Below, in pieces: positions 1 to 6,576 of a DNA stretch of 8,603 nucleotides; within the stretch, counting starts at the first letter, position 1, and the number at the start of each line of letters is the position of its first letter. The notes beneath the pieces are model-generated. The model had not been told where the DNA came from. It saw nothing but the letters and a program-made list of their open reading frames with translations, and ran no database searches. Made by a program: the position numbers and the translations under genes. This DNA is from Bacillota bacterium (GTDB lineage: Bacteria > Bacillota > Clostridia > Acetivibrionales > DSM-1351): contig JAEYNY010000028.1 in the NCBI GenBank assembly GCA_023412275.1, positions 1-8,603 on the forward strand, read 5' to 3'.

Positions 1-18
1 CTTGAATCCCTTTAAATT

Positions 19-109
19 TGGCGGAGAGAGTGGGATTCGAACCCACGGTGAGTATTACCCCACACACGATTTCCAGTCGTGCGCCTTAGACCAGCTCAGC
101 CATCTCTCC
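19..109 (-). tRNA. tRNA-Ser (anticodon GGA)
   Basis: This is a complete class II tRNA on the minus strand that reads UCC/UCU serine codons. The acceptor stem pairs GGAGAGA (103-109) with TCTCTCC (23-29). The discriminator base is G, and a CCA end is encoded at 19-21. The anticodon arm is CACGA-CTGGAAA-TCGTG with anticodon GGA at 72-74. A long variable arm (GTGGG/CTCAC around a TAATA loop) marks the serine class, and the T arm is GTGGG-TTCGAAT-CCCAC. All stems close, so the gene appears functional. No second tRNA is visible in the 18 bases remaining downstream. Confidence 0.97.
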
Positions 110-146
110 ATAAAAATATTCAGTTCAGCTTTTAAGCTGCCTTTTT

Positions 147-175
147 ATTTTACATTAGGTCATGCTGAATGTCAA
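147..175 (-). promoter_or_regulatory. Promoter of the tRNA-Ser gene
   Basis: On the minus strand a perfect -35 box TTGACA (170-175) is separated by exactly 17 bp from TAAAAT (147-152), a 5/6 match to the -10 consensus. A T-rich tract just upstream of the -35 box could act as an UP element. Transcription should start near 140, giving a leader of about 30 nt before the mature tRNA. Such near-consensus housekeeping-sigma promoters are usual for stable RNA genes. The start site is inferred. Confidence 0.8.
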
Positions 176-221
176 CAAAAAAGTGTACCGTATTATATGT
201 AATATGTTAACAGGATTTTTC

Positions 222-251
222 AAAAAAAATGGACTTGCTTTAGACAAGTCC
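222..251 (-). terminator. Rho-independent terminator of the HD-GYP gene
   Basis: A perfect 7-bp stem GGACTTG/CAAGTCC (231-237 and 245-251) with a 7-nt loop is followed, on the minus strand, by a run of T residues (complement of the A-run at 222-229). It lies about 45 nt past the stop codon of the HD-GYP gene and ahead of the tRNA promoter. It should therefore stop the HD-GYP transcript and insulate the tRNA gene. No other gene is seen in the 110-295 spacer. Confidence 0.85.
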
Positions 252-295
252 TAAGGAGTATGTATGTTAATTTTAAATTGCTTACAGGTATAAAA

Positions 296-1582
296 CTACA
301 ATGCGTGAAGATTAAGTTCTTCATCAAACTCAGGAAAGATTTCATTACAGCTCTGGAAAACAATCTCCTGAGAAGTACGTCTTATCTCGTTTATTTCCTC
401 AATATTTTGGTTGAGACAATACTTTACATCATAATCAAGAGTACTTACGTCGTTAATAAGCTTAACCGTGTCTTTAAGGGACATGGCACGTCTGTAAGGT
501 CTTTCTTCCGTAAGAGCTGTGAACATGTCGCTTACAGCCAGTATTCTGGAACCCAGGTCAAGACTTCTTGAGTCCAAACCAAAGGGATAACCCGAACCAT
601 CAAGCTTTTCGTGGTGGAAGGCTGCCCAGTCACGTACTTTTCCCAAACCGGGGATTGAATCCAGTATCCGGTAGGTATGGTATGGATGCGCTTTCATAAG
701 ATTGAATTCATAGTGGTCTAGTGGCCCGGGTTTTTCTAAAATACTCTCCGGGATACACAGCTTTCCTAAATCATGCATTAGTCCCGCTGAATGCATCAGT
801 CTGCTGTCGCAAGCAGAAAAGCCCAGTTTGGTAGCCAAAGCACTTGCGCTGGCAGCCACACCTATTGAGTGGGTGGCTGTAAATTTACTTCTGAAATCTA
901 TAATTCTGTGGGCGATATCTGCATATTGAATTAAAAGCTCGCTATTAATATAAACCTTGTATGGCGACATTATTTTACGTATCAGATCTTCAAGATAAGT
1001 CCCGGTAATATCGAACCAAAAATAAGGTTTTGAGGCAATGTTCTCAAAGGCATCAACTGCCACGGGCATAAACATCGTATCTTTGCCGTTGCGAATCATT
1101 TTGCTTATATATTTTATCTGCTGCAAAATTTCCTGGTTAGGATTTATCAGTATATCTATTCTGTCCGCCAAATGGAGGATATGACTAAATTTCGGTATCT
1201 TGCAGGATTGAAAGCGTTTTTGAGATATCTCTCTCCAAAATACATGGTGATATTTTATAATATCTGCAGCTGGCCGTAATTCCTCGGCGTCCCTAAGGAT
1301 AAACCAACCTTTATACCCATGGGAATGCCTGTTGGAATAGGAATTCCCAAATTCAAACTCGAAGATGGAACTCCTTTCAAACAAATTAACTGCACCGCAA
1401 TCATGAAGCAATCCGGCCAGTACTAAATCTTTTATCTCATTCTCTGAATAACCCATCTCTTTAGCGATACAATAAGAGATATATGCAACTCTCTTGTGGT
1501 GATTTGAAATACTTGGGTTTATCAAATCTATAGCACTCGATAGGGCTATAACAATATCTATAATCGGTATGTATTGATCCAT
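296..1582 (-). CDS. Tandem HD / HD-GYP domain protein, probable cyclic-di-GMP phosphodiesterase
   Basis: Predicted cytoplasmic metal-dependent phosphohydrolase of 428 residues with two HD-superfamily domains. The C-terminal domain (about 228-400) is a full HD-GYP domain: a metal-binding H near 238, HD at 270-271, HH-E at 323-325 and the signature GSGYP at 329-333, with a further D at 352. HD-GYP domains hydrolyse cyclic-di-GMP (to pGpG or GMP). The N-terminal domain (about 20-200) keeps HH at 28-29, HD at 60-61, HH at 112-113 and D at 140 but has no GYP loop. It may be a second catalytic site or a sensory or dimerising copy. No membrane segment or receiver domain is present, so the input signal is unknown. 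I chose the start at 1582 because GAGG lies 6 nt upstream. The in-frame ATG at 1633, 17 codons earlier, has no ribosome site. The gene is monocistronic, divergent from the ABC operon, and ends at a clear terminator. The catalytic class is well supported; activity on cyclic-di-GMP is inferred. Confidence 0.9.
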   Translation of the reverse strand: MDQYIPIIDIVIALSSAIDLINPSISNHHKRVAYISYCIAKEMGYSENEIKDLVLAGLLHDCGAVNLFERSSIFEFEFGNSYSNRHSHGYKGWFILRDAEELRPAADIIKYHHVFWREISQKRFQSCKIPKFSHILHLADRIDILINPNQEILQQIKYISKMIRNGKDTMFMPVAVDAFENIASKPYFWFDITGTYLEDLIRKIMSPYKVYINSELLIQYADIAHRIIDFRSKFTATHSIGVAASASALATKLGFSACDSRLMHSAGLMHDLGKLCIPESILEKPGPLDHYEFNLMKAHPYHTYRILDSIPGLGKVRDWAAFHHEKLDGSGYPFGLDSRSLDLGSRILAVSDMFTALTEERPYRRAMSLKDTVKLINDVSTLDYDVKYCLNQNIEEINEIRRTSQEIVFQSCNEIFPEFDEELNLHAL

Positions 1583-1630
1583 TATATACCTCAAAATATG
1601 TAGAAAAATGATACAATTTGTCTTGCTAAA

Positions 1631-1651
1631 CATATTTTACTACAAAATATG
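1631..1651. repeat. Inverted repeat in the divergent spacer (HD-GYP side)
   Basis: CATATTTT (1631-1638) and AAAATATG (1644-1651) form a perfect 8-bp dyad with a 5-nt centre. It lies about 50 bp upstream of the preferred HD-GYP start, where a promoter or operator of that gene would be expected. A regulator site is possible, but the DNA here is very AT-rich and chance dyads are common. I could not place a convincing -35/-10 pair for the HD-GYP gene. Confidence 0.4.
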
Positions 1652-1672
1652 ACAAAAGAAAACAAAAAAATC

Positions 1673-1691
1673 AAATATTTTCAAAATATTT
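1673..1691. repeat. 19-bp palindrome in the divergent spacer (ABC side)
   Basis: AAATATTTT (1673-1681) and AAAATATTT (1683-1691) are perfect inverted copies around a single C. The site is about 30 bp upstream of the -35 box of the ABC operon. It shares the ATATTTT...AAAATAT core with the neighbouring dyad at 1631-1651, so one dimeric regulator could bind both. The low sequence complexity keeps confidence modest. Confidence 0.4.
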
Positions 1692-1721
1692 CTTCAAGTA
1701 GTAATAATTAATCAATTTTAG

Positions 1722-1750
1722 TTAATAATCTAAGGAAAATATAGTATAAT
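1722..1750 (+). promoter_or_regulatory. Promoter of the ABC exporter operon
   Basis: A perfect -10 box TATAAT (1745-1750) is preceded, with a 17-bp spacer, by TTAATA (1722-1727), a 4/6 match to the -35 consensus. Transcription would begin near 1757, about 30 nt before the ATG at 1788. This is the only good promoter seen ahead of the three plus-strand genes. Confidence 0.65.
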
Positions 1751-1787
1751 TCTTATAACATTAAAAACTTATATGAAAGGTGAAATT

Positions 1788-2501
1788 ATGCTTACAATAA
1801 GTAATTTATCCAAAACTTACAAAGGTGGAAAAAAGGCAGTAGACAATTTGACATTGGAAATTCAAAAAGGTGATATATATGGATTTATAGGACACAATGG
1901 TGCAGGAAAGACAACTACCATAAAGTGTGTTACTGGTATTTTAGAATTCTCTGATGGAGATATTCGTATTGGAGGCAAATCCATAAAAACAGACCCACTG
2001 GAATGTAAAAGGATGATAGCATATATACCTGATAATCCTGACCTTTACGAAAATATGACAGGAATTCAATATCTGAATTTTATCACTGATGTTTTCTCCG
2101 TTCCAGCAAAAGAGAGAGAAAAATCTATCAAAGAATACGCGGACATGATGGAACTCACAGGAAGCCTGGGGGACTTGATTTCGTCTTACTCACATGGAAT
2201 GAAACAAAAGCTTGCCATTATTTCGGCATTGGTGCATAACCCAAGTCTGTATATAATGGATGAGCCTTTTGTTGGACTTGACCCAAAGGCAGCACATACT
2301 CTGAAAGAGATTATGAAAGAAAAATGCAGACAAGGGTGTGCTATTTTCTTTTCAACCCATGTTTTAGAGGTTGCGGAGAAGCTCTGCAACAAGATAGCTA
2401 TTATTAAGGATGGCAAGCTTATTACTAGCGGTGAAACTGACGCAGTAAGAGGAAACAGCTCACTTGAGCAATTATTTTTGGAGTTGATAGACAATGAATA
2501 G
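1788..2501 (+). CDS. ABC transporter ATP-binding protein, EcsA-like exporter type
   Basis: Cytoplasmic ATPase subunit (237 residues) that should power the membrane protein encoded next to it. Visible motifs are Walker A GHNGAGKT (35-42), a Q-loop region where the usual glutamine is replaced (PDNPDLY, 81-87), signature SHGMK (135-139) instead of LSGGQ, Walker B LYIMDE (154-159), D-loop GLD (163-165) and the H-loop histidine at 191. The SHGMKQK and DEPFVGLDP blocks and the C-terminal LEQLFLEL resemble EcsA and related ABC-2 exporter ATPases more than importer ATPases. I place the start at 1788, where AAAGGTGA sits 5 nt upstream. The in-frame ATG at 1773 lacks a ribosome site and would only add five residues. 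The gene overlaps the permease start by 8 nt (ATGAATAG), implying coupled translation. The substrate is unknown. Confidence 0.93.
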   Translation: MLTISNLSKTYKGGKKAVDNLTLEIQKGDIYGFIGHNGAGKTTTIKCVTGILEFSDGDIRIGGKSIKTDPLECKRMIAYIPDNPDLYENMTGIQYLNFITDVFSVPAKEREKSIKEYADMMELTGSLGDLISSYSHGMKQKLAIISALVHNPSLYIMDEPFVGLDPKAAHTLKEIMKEKCRQGCAIFFSTHVLEVAEKLCNKIAIIKDGKLITSGETDAVRGNSSLEQLFLELIDNE

Positions 2502-4092
2502 TGTATTTTATTTAATTAAAGCAAACATAATTAATTCCTGGGGAATAAACAAAGCATTAAAATCAAAATCCGGTGCAGACAAGGTTAAAACTGCACTGTT
2601 GGGTTTACTTATAGTGTACGCTTTTTGTATGCTGACTTTCACCATGTTTATGTTATACTACCCACTGGGTAAGGTTCTTAAAGAGTTGAATTCACTGGAA
2701 CTTCTTATAGGAAGTTCTATTTTGTCAACTACTCTGTTTTCACTTTTTATGAGTATATACAAAATACCGGGATATCTGTTTTCTTTCAGGGATTTTGATT
2801 TACTAATGTCTCTGCCTGTAAAACCTTCAGCAGTACTGGCAAGTAAGATGATTTTTGTTTATCTTTCGAACCTTGCCATAAGTGTACTTGTTGGAATTCC
2901 TTCTCTGGTCATTTACGGGATAAACACTCACGGGGGACTAATCTACTATGTTTTTGTTGCCGTGGCAATATTGTTTGTTCCTCTTATCCCAATATCAATA
3001 GGTGCTGTTTTGGCTTATATACTGGGACGTATATCCTCGAAGTTCAGATCCACTAACGTATTAATGTTGATAGGTACCTTTGTTATTATTATTGCATTTA
3101 TGATTTTACCAAACATGTTTACCGGAATTAATCAGGAGCAGGTTCAGAGTGCTATTCCAGCAATATCAGGTGTGATAAAGGTTCTTTTTTGGACAAACCT
3201 GTACATTAAAGCATTAAGCAACACAAATATCCTGTATCTCGCAGCCTTTTTACTGGTTAGTATGGCGGTTTTTGGGGCATTTATATTTATATTCTCCAGA
3301 GGTTTTAAAACTATCAATTCCAAAATGTCTGAAAAATACAAGGCATCTAACTACAAGATGACAAAACTAAAGGCTTCAGGTGTTATGAAGGCACTGTATT
3401 TCAAGGAACTGAGATTTTATCTGTCTTCTTATATATATGTAACCAATACGGCAGTTGGTGTAATAATGATGTTGGTGTTTTCACTGGCAGTTGCTGTTTT
3501 TGGAAAGGATAAGGTTGCAATGATGCTGGAACTTCCAATGGCCGGTTCGTATATAGCCCCGGTGGTTGCACTGGTTTTTGCATTCTGTATCAGTTTCACT
3601 TTTGTTACCGCAGCATCAATATCTCTTGAGGGAAAAGGCCTTTGGATAATAAAATCCCTTCCTTTAAAGATAGAAAATATACTTTGGAGTAAAATACTCC
3701 TGAACATGACGCTTACTATTCCGGCACTTATTGTTAATATCATAATTGTGGAATTTGCTTTTAAAATGAGTGCTGAAACGGTTATTGTTCTGTTTTTGCT
3801 CTCGTTGCTATTGTGTATAGTTTTTCCTGTTATCGGTATTTTGGTAAACCTGTACTTCCCAAAACTTGAGTGGACTTCACAGGTAGCAGTAGTAAAGCAA
3901 AGTGCAAGTATTTTTGTTACCATGATTATCAACGTTGTAATCATGGGAGTTCCGGTAGTTCTGTTTATGCTTATAAAGCCTTCTAACACCAATCTGTTTA
4001 TGGAAATGGTTTGTGTTGCTTTGGCTGTATTAACATTTATACTTATAAAAGCATTAAGTACCGTAGGTGTTAAAAAGTTCAGGGAATTATAA
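2494..4092 (+). CDS. ABC exporter permease, 12-helix ABC-2-like
   Basis: Integral membrane partner of the preceding ATPase (532 residues). About twelve hydrophobic segments can be read, near residues 33-56, 70-88, 117-141, 150-175, 188-205, 247-268, 314-336, 350-373, 403-425, 428-450, 468-494 and 501-522. A soluble, Lys-rich loop lies between them at about 270-305. The length and layout resemble the 'putative ABC exporter' family of Firmicutes (I recall it as PF16962). The two halves look duplicated: LLMSLPVKPSAVLASKM (103-119) in the first half matches WIIKSLPLKIENILWSKI (384-401) in the second, each followed by a helix. Thus one polypeptide may supply both transmembrane halves. Start at 2494 is set by the 8-nt overlap with the ATPase stop and GGAG 10 nt upstream. 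The exported substrate cannot be read from the sequence. Candidates for such pairs include peptides, lipids or drugs, but nothing nearby decides it. Confidence 0.87.
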   Translation: MNSVFYLIKANIINSWGINKALKSKSGADKVKTALLGLLIVYAFCMLTFTMFMLYYPLGKVLKELNSLELLIGSSILSTTLFSLFMSIYKIPGYLFSFRDFDLLMSLPVKPSAVLASKMIFVYLSNLAISVLVGIPSLVIYGINTHGGLIYYVFVAVAILFVPLIPISIGAVLAYILGRISSKFRSTNVLMLIGTFVIIIAFMILPNMFTGINQEQVQSAIPAISGVIKVLFWTNLYIKALSNTNILYLAAFLLVSMAVFGAFIFIFSRGFKTINSKMSEKYKASNYKMTKLKASGVMKALYFKELRFYLSSYIYVTNTAVGVIMMLVFSLAVAVFGKDKVAMMLELPMAGSYIAPVVALVFAFCISFTFVTAASISLEGKGLWIIKSLPLKIENILWSKILLNMTLTIPALIVNIIIVEFAFKMSAETVIVLFLLSLLLCIVFPVIGILVNLYFPKLEWTSQVAVVKQSASIFVTMIINVVIMGVPVVLFMLIKPSNTNLFMEMVCVALAVLTFILIKALSTVGVKKFREL

Positions 4093-4144
4093 GGAGTAAG
4101 AGGATTTATAGAAATGTCCTGTAATACGGATTGGGGGAGTCAGG

Positions 4145-4960
4145 ATGAGTAGTTTTTATGAATTCATTATCTATCTTACTATATACAGCTTTATAGGATG
4201 GGTCTGCGAGGTGGTGTACTGCTCCATATTATCAAAAAGGGTAGTAAACAGAGGTTTTCTTGCAGGCCCTGTTTGTCCTGTATACGGTTTTGGTGCAATA
4301 ATGGTCATCTATTTACTGGAACCTGCTCAATCAAGTATACCGGTAATTTTTCTGGCAGGGCTTGCTCTTACCAGTATACTGGAGTACACAACAGGCTGGC
4401 TGTTGGAGGTGTTCTTCAGTACAAAATGGTGGGACTATTCAAACAAGAGGTTTAACCTTAACGGTCGGGTATGCCTGAGAAATTCGTTTTTATTCGGAGT
4501 AATGTGCGTTATTCTGGTTAAGGTTCTGCATCCTGCAATAACCCATGTTGTTTTACTAATCCCTGAAATATGGGTAGGGATATCCGGGATAGCACTTATT
4601 GCAGCATATGCAATTGATATGCTATTTACCGTGAATACCCTGGTGAATCTCAATGAACGACTTAAAAAGCTGTATGAATTTACTGAGGACCTGAAAAAGA
4701 ATGGGGAATTACTGGAGTGGTTTAATGAGAGGGAGTTATTTAAAAGCTTTGAAAAACTTCGGCTTTTAGCTGAGGAAGGCAGAAACGAGCTGAATGTAAT
4801 GTTCAGAGAGAAGTTTGAGGCTCTTAGTCAGAAAAGAGGCAGTGGACACCGCTTGATTAAAGCCTTTCCTAATATGAAAAGTATAAAATACGAAGAACAG
4901 CTTAACCATCTCAAAGATATGTTAAGGCAACTAAGAGAAAAGGCCGGAGGAAAGCATTAA
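4145..4960 (+). CDS. CmpB-family putative ABC transporter permease (PF06541-like)
   Basis: Membrane protein of 271 residues in the family once called DUF1113 and now labelled putative ABC-transporter CmpB. Its actual function is not established. The N-terminal two-thirds has about five helices (roughly 5-27, 42-58, 66-89, 112-128, 143-167). It carries the family's conserved blocks: GWVCEV (18-23), NRGFLAGPVCPVYGFG (35-50), EYTTGW (80-85) and WWDYSNKRFNLNGRVCLRNS (95-114). The C-terminal 100 residues are highly charged and probably form a cytoplasmic helical or coiled region. The start has GGGGGAG 5 nt upstream. A 52-bp gap with no terminator separates it from the permease, so it is likely the third gene of the same operon and may be an accessory to the exporter. 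Its stop codon lies inside a terminator hairpin shared with the convergent gene. Confidence 0.85.
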   Translation: MSSFYEFIIYLTIYSFIGWVCEVVYCSILSKRVVNRGFLAGPVCPVYGFGAIMVIYLLEPAQSSIPVIFLAGLALTSILEYTTGWLLEVFFSTKWWDYSNKRFNLNGRVCLRNSFLFGVMCVILVKVLHPAITHVVLLIPEIWVGISGIALIAAYAIDMLFTVNTLVNLNERLKKLYEFTEDLKKNGELLEWFNERELFKSFEKLRLLAEEGRNELNVMFREKFEALSQKRGSGHRLIKAFPNMKSIKYEEQLNHLKDMLRQLREKAGGKH

Positions 4961-4982
4961 CCAAATGCTTCCTAGGCCTTTT
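4938..4982. terminator. Bidirectional terminator shared by convergent genes
   Basis: A long hairpin is formed by AAAAGGCC (4938-4945) pairing with GGCCTTTT (4975-4982) and, inside it, AGGAAAGCATT (4948-4958) pairing with AATGCTTCCT (4964-4973) with one bulged A, around a 5-nt loop. On each strand the outer stem ends in TTTT, so it can work in both directions. It embeds the stop codons of both the CmpB-type gene (4958-4960) and the response regulator gene (4972-4974). Confidence 0.8.
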
Positions 4983-6576
4983 GAAGTTTATATTCAGCAA
5001 AGGATATCCCCGCAACTTTTTTAAAGCACTTTACAAAGTAGTTCGGGTCAGGGATTCCAATCATTTGTGCCAGTTGATATGCCTTTAGATCCTGTTCTTT
5101 TAGTATTGATTTGGCATTATCTATTCTTATCTTTGTCAGGTACTCTGAGAAGGTAATGCCGGTACTTTTTTTGAAAATACGGCTTAAGTAGCTAGAATTA
5201 ATATAAAATTTATCTGCAACAACCTTTAATGTAAGGTCATTGTCGATATAGTTTTCATCTATATAGTTTTTTATTTCGTCTACAATAGACTTGCTCTTGT
5301 TATTCAGGGCCTCTGATATAAGGGAAGTAGCCTTTTCTATTATATCTAAAATGGTAGATTCTATATCTGTGTACTTTTCAAGTTTGAAAATATCAAGTAA
5401 AAAGTCACCTGACAATGAAAATGTTCCGGCAAAAGGAATCTTCATTTCGGAAAGAAGCTCCTTTATATAGTTACACATATTTATAGAAAATATCTTTACG
5501 GCATCAAGATTATTTATATTCTCCCTTGTATAGTTATATAGAACCTTTCTGGTAATTTCCAGAGCTTTGGAGGTTGCCCCGGATTTTATTGCAAGCTTCA
5601 TATTATCTGTCAGGGAACTGTGGTCAAACGCTGTGTCGTAGTCAAGTTCACTCATCTGGGAATCAGCATAAATTATTTCTTCTCCGGTAATATAACCCAA
5701 GTTTAACGCATTGAGTGCTTGACGGTAGGATTTGCACACATTGTCAAGGGAATGTACCTCCAGGCCTATACCACAGGATACGGAGGCTGAAAAATGTTCT
5801 CTGAAATAAAGAGAGGCATGCTCAGAAACATCGCTTAATGAAATTGACTTATCATTATTCAGCAACACTATATTACTTTGAATGTCTGTAAAGACATAGG
5901 CAAGGCTGTTTTTGAAATATAAGTCCGTAATATAGCTACGGCAGTTTTCCAGAAGCATCTGTCTTTCAAGGTTTGTATATTTGTTTTTGTCTATTCCTAC
6001 ATTAATTAATGAAACCTGATACAAATTATAATCTGTATCAAACCTTATATCCATCATCTTAAGTTCATCAGGCTGAAAGGTAAAATTTCTGTTTAAAACA
6101 AGGTCATTAAGAACCTTGTTCTGAAAAACCATGATATTGCTTTGCATATACTGGTGAGACAGTTCCAGTCTTCCCAGACGTTCTCTGGTTTCTCTTATAC
6201 TGCTTCCCACCTTGGAAAGTACTTTGTAAATAGTATCTTTGTTAATGGGCTTCAATATAAAGTCTGATACTCCTATGGAAACCGCATTCTGTGCATAAGA
6301 AAACTCATCATGTGCCGTGAGAATAATAATAGAAATATCCGGATGCCTATCCTTTATATTTTTACTAAGGGTTAATCCATCCATATATGGCATCTGAATA
6401 TCAGTAATTACAATGTCAGGGGTTAGCTCATCCAGCATGTCAAGGGCTTCAAGCCCGCTGGTGGCTTCACCGACAGCTTCCATTCTTAATTCCTTCCAGT
6501 TAATAGATAATTTTAAAAGATCCCTTGTGTTGCTTTCATCATCAACTATCATAACTTTCAAAGGTTTATCAGTCAT
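4972..6576 (-). CDS. YesN-type response regulator, REC plus AraC DNA-binding domain
   Basis: Transcription factor of 534 residues, the output half of a two-component pair. Residues 5-123 are a receiver domain with the acidic pair D12-D13, phospho-acceptor D59 in the VITDIQMP block, T87 and K109, all intact. Residues about 260-306 (SCGIGLEVHSLDNVCKSYRQ and following) resemble the degenerate GGDEF-like segment found in this regulator family, which is not expected to make cyclic-di-GMP. Residues about 430-530 hold an AraC/XylS domain with two helix-turn-helix units (LKVVADKFYINSSYLSRIFK at 450-469 and LAQMIGIPDPNYFVKCFKK at 502-520). The start has AGGAGG close upstream, and the ATG overlaps the kinase stop by 8 nt (ATGACTGA), so both are cotranslated. 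Phosphorylation by the adjacent kinase should drive activation of a nearby target, most likely the truncated gene at the right edge. Family assignment is firm; target and signal are inferred. Confidence 0.95.
   Translation of the reverse strand: MTDKPLKVMIVDDESNTRDLLKLSINWKELRMEAVGEATSGLEALDMLDELTPDIVITDIQMPYMDGLTLSKNIKDRHPDISIIILTAHDEFSYAQNAVSIGVSDFILKPINKDTIYKVLSKVGSSIRETRERLGRLELSHQYMQSNIMVFQNKVLNDLVLNRNFTFQPDELKMMDIRFDTDYNLYQVSLINVGIDKNKYTNLERQMLLENCRSYITDLYFKNSLAYVFTDIQSNIVLLNNDKSISLSDVSEHASLYFREHFSASVSCGIGLEVHSLDNVCKSYRQALNALNLGYITGEEIIYADSQMSELDYDTAFDHSSLTDNMKLAIKSGATSKALEITRKVLYNYTRENINNLDAVKIFSINMCNYIKELLSEMKIPFAGTFSLSGDFLLDIFKLEKYTDIESTILDIIEKATSLISEALNNKSKSIVDEIKNYIDENYIDNDLTLKVVADKFYINSSYLSRIFKKSTGITFSEYLTKIRIDNAKSILKEQDLKAYQLAQMIGIPDPNYFVKCFKKVAGISFAEYKLQKA

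Noticed and set aside
126..151. Small inverted repeat CAGCTT/AAGCTG followed by a T-rich run on the plus strand, like a terminator.
   Set aside because: The stem is only 5-6 bp, no plus-strand gene lies upstream, and it falls in the tRNA leader between promoter and gene. Too weak to call.
2..202. Plus-strand 66-codon open frame at the left edge.
   Set aside because: It runs antisense through the tRNA-Ser gene and its promoter. The peptide GESGIRTHGE is the well-known false translation of a tRNA antisense strand.
260..571. Plus-strand 103-codon frame with AAGGAG just upstream.
   Set aside because: The AAGGAG ends only 1 nt before the ATG, which is too close, and nearly all of the frame is antisense to the conserved 3' half of the HD-GYP gene. 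The product has no recognisable domain.
1583..1633. A 17-residue extension of the HD-GYP protein.
   Set aside because: No Shine-Dalgarno sequence precedes the ATG at 1633, whereas GAGG lies at proper spacing before the ATG at 1582.
1583..1787. A riboswitch (for example cyclic-di-GMP type) in the divergent spacer beside the HD-GYP gene.
   Set aside because: The spacer is low-complexity AT-rich DNA without the conserved GC-rich riboswitch core or multi-stem fold. Nothing like it was found elsewhere in the window.
3429..3992. Minus-strand 187-codon frame inside the permease gene.
   Set aside because: It is antisense to hydrophobic coding sequence, has no ribosome site or promoter, and its peptide shows no known motif.
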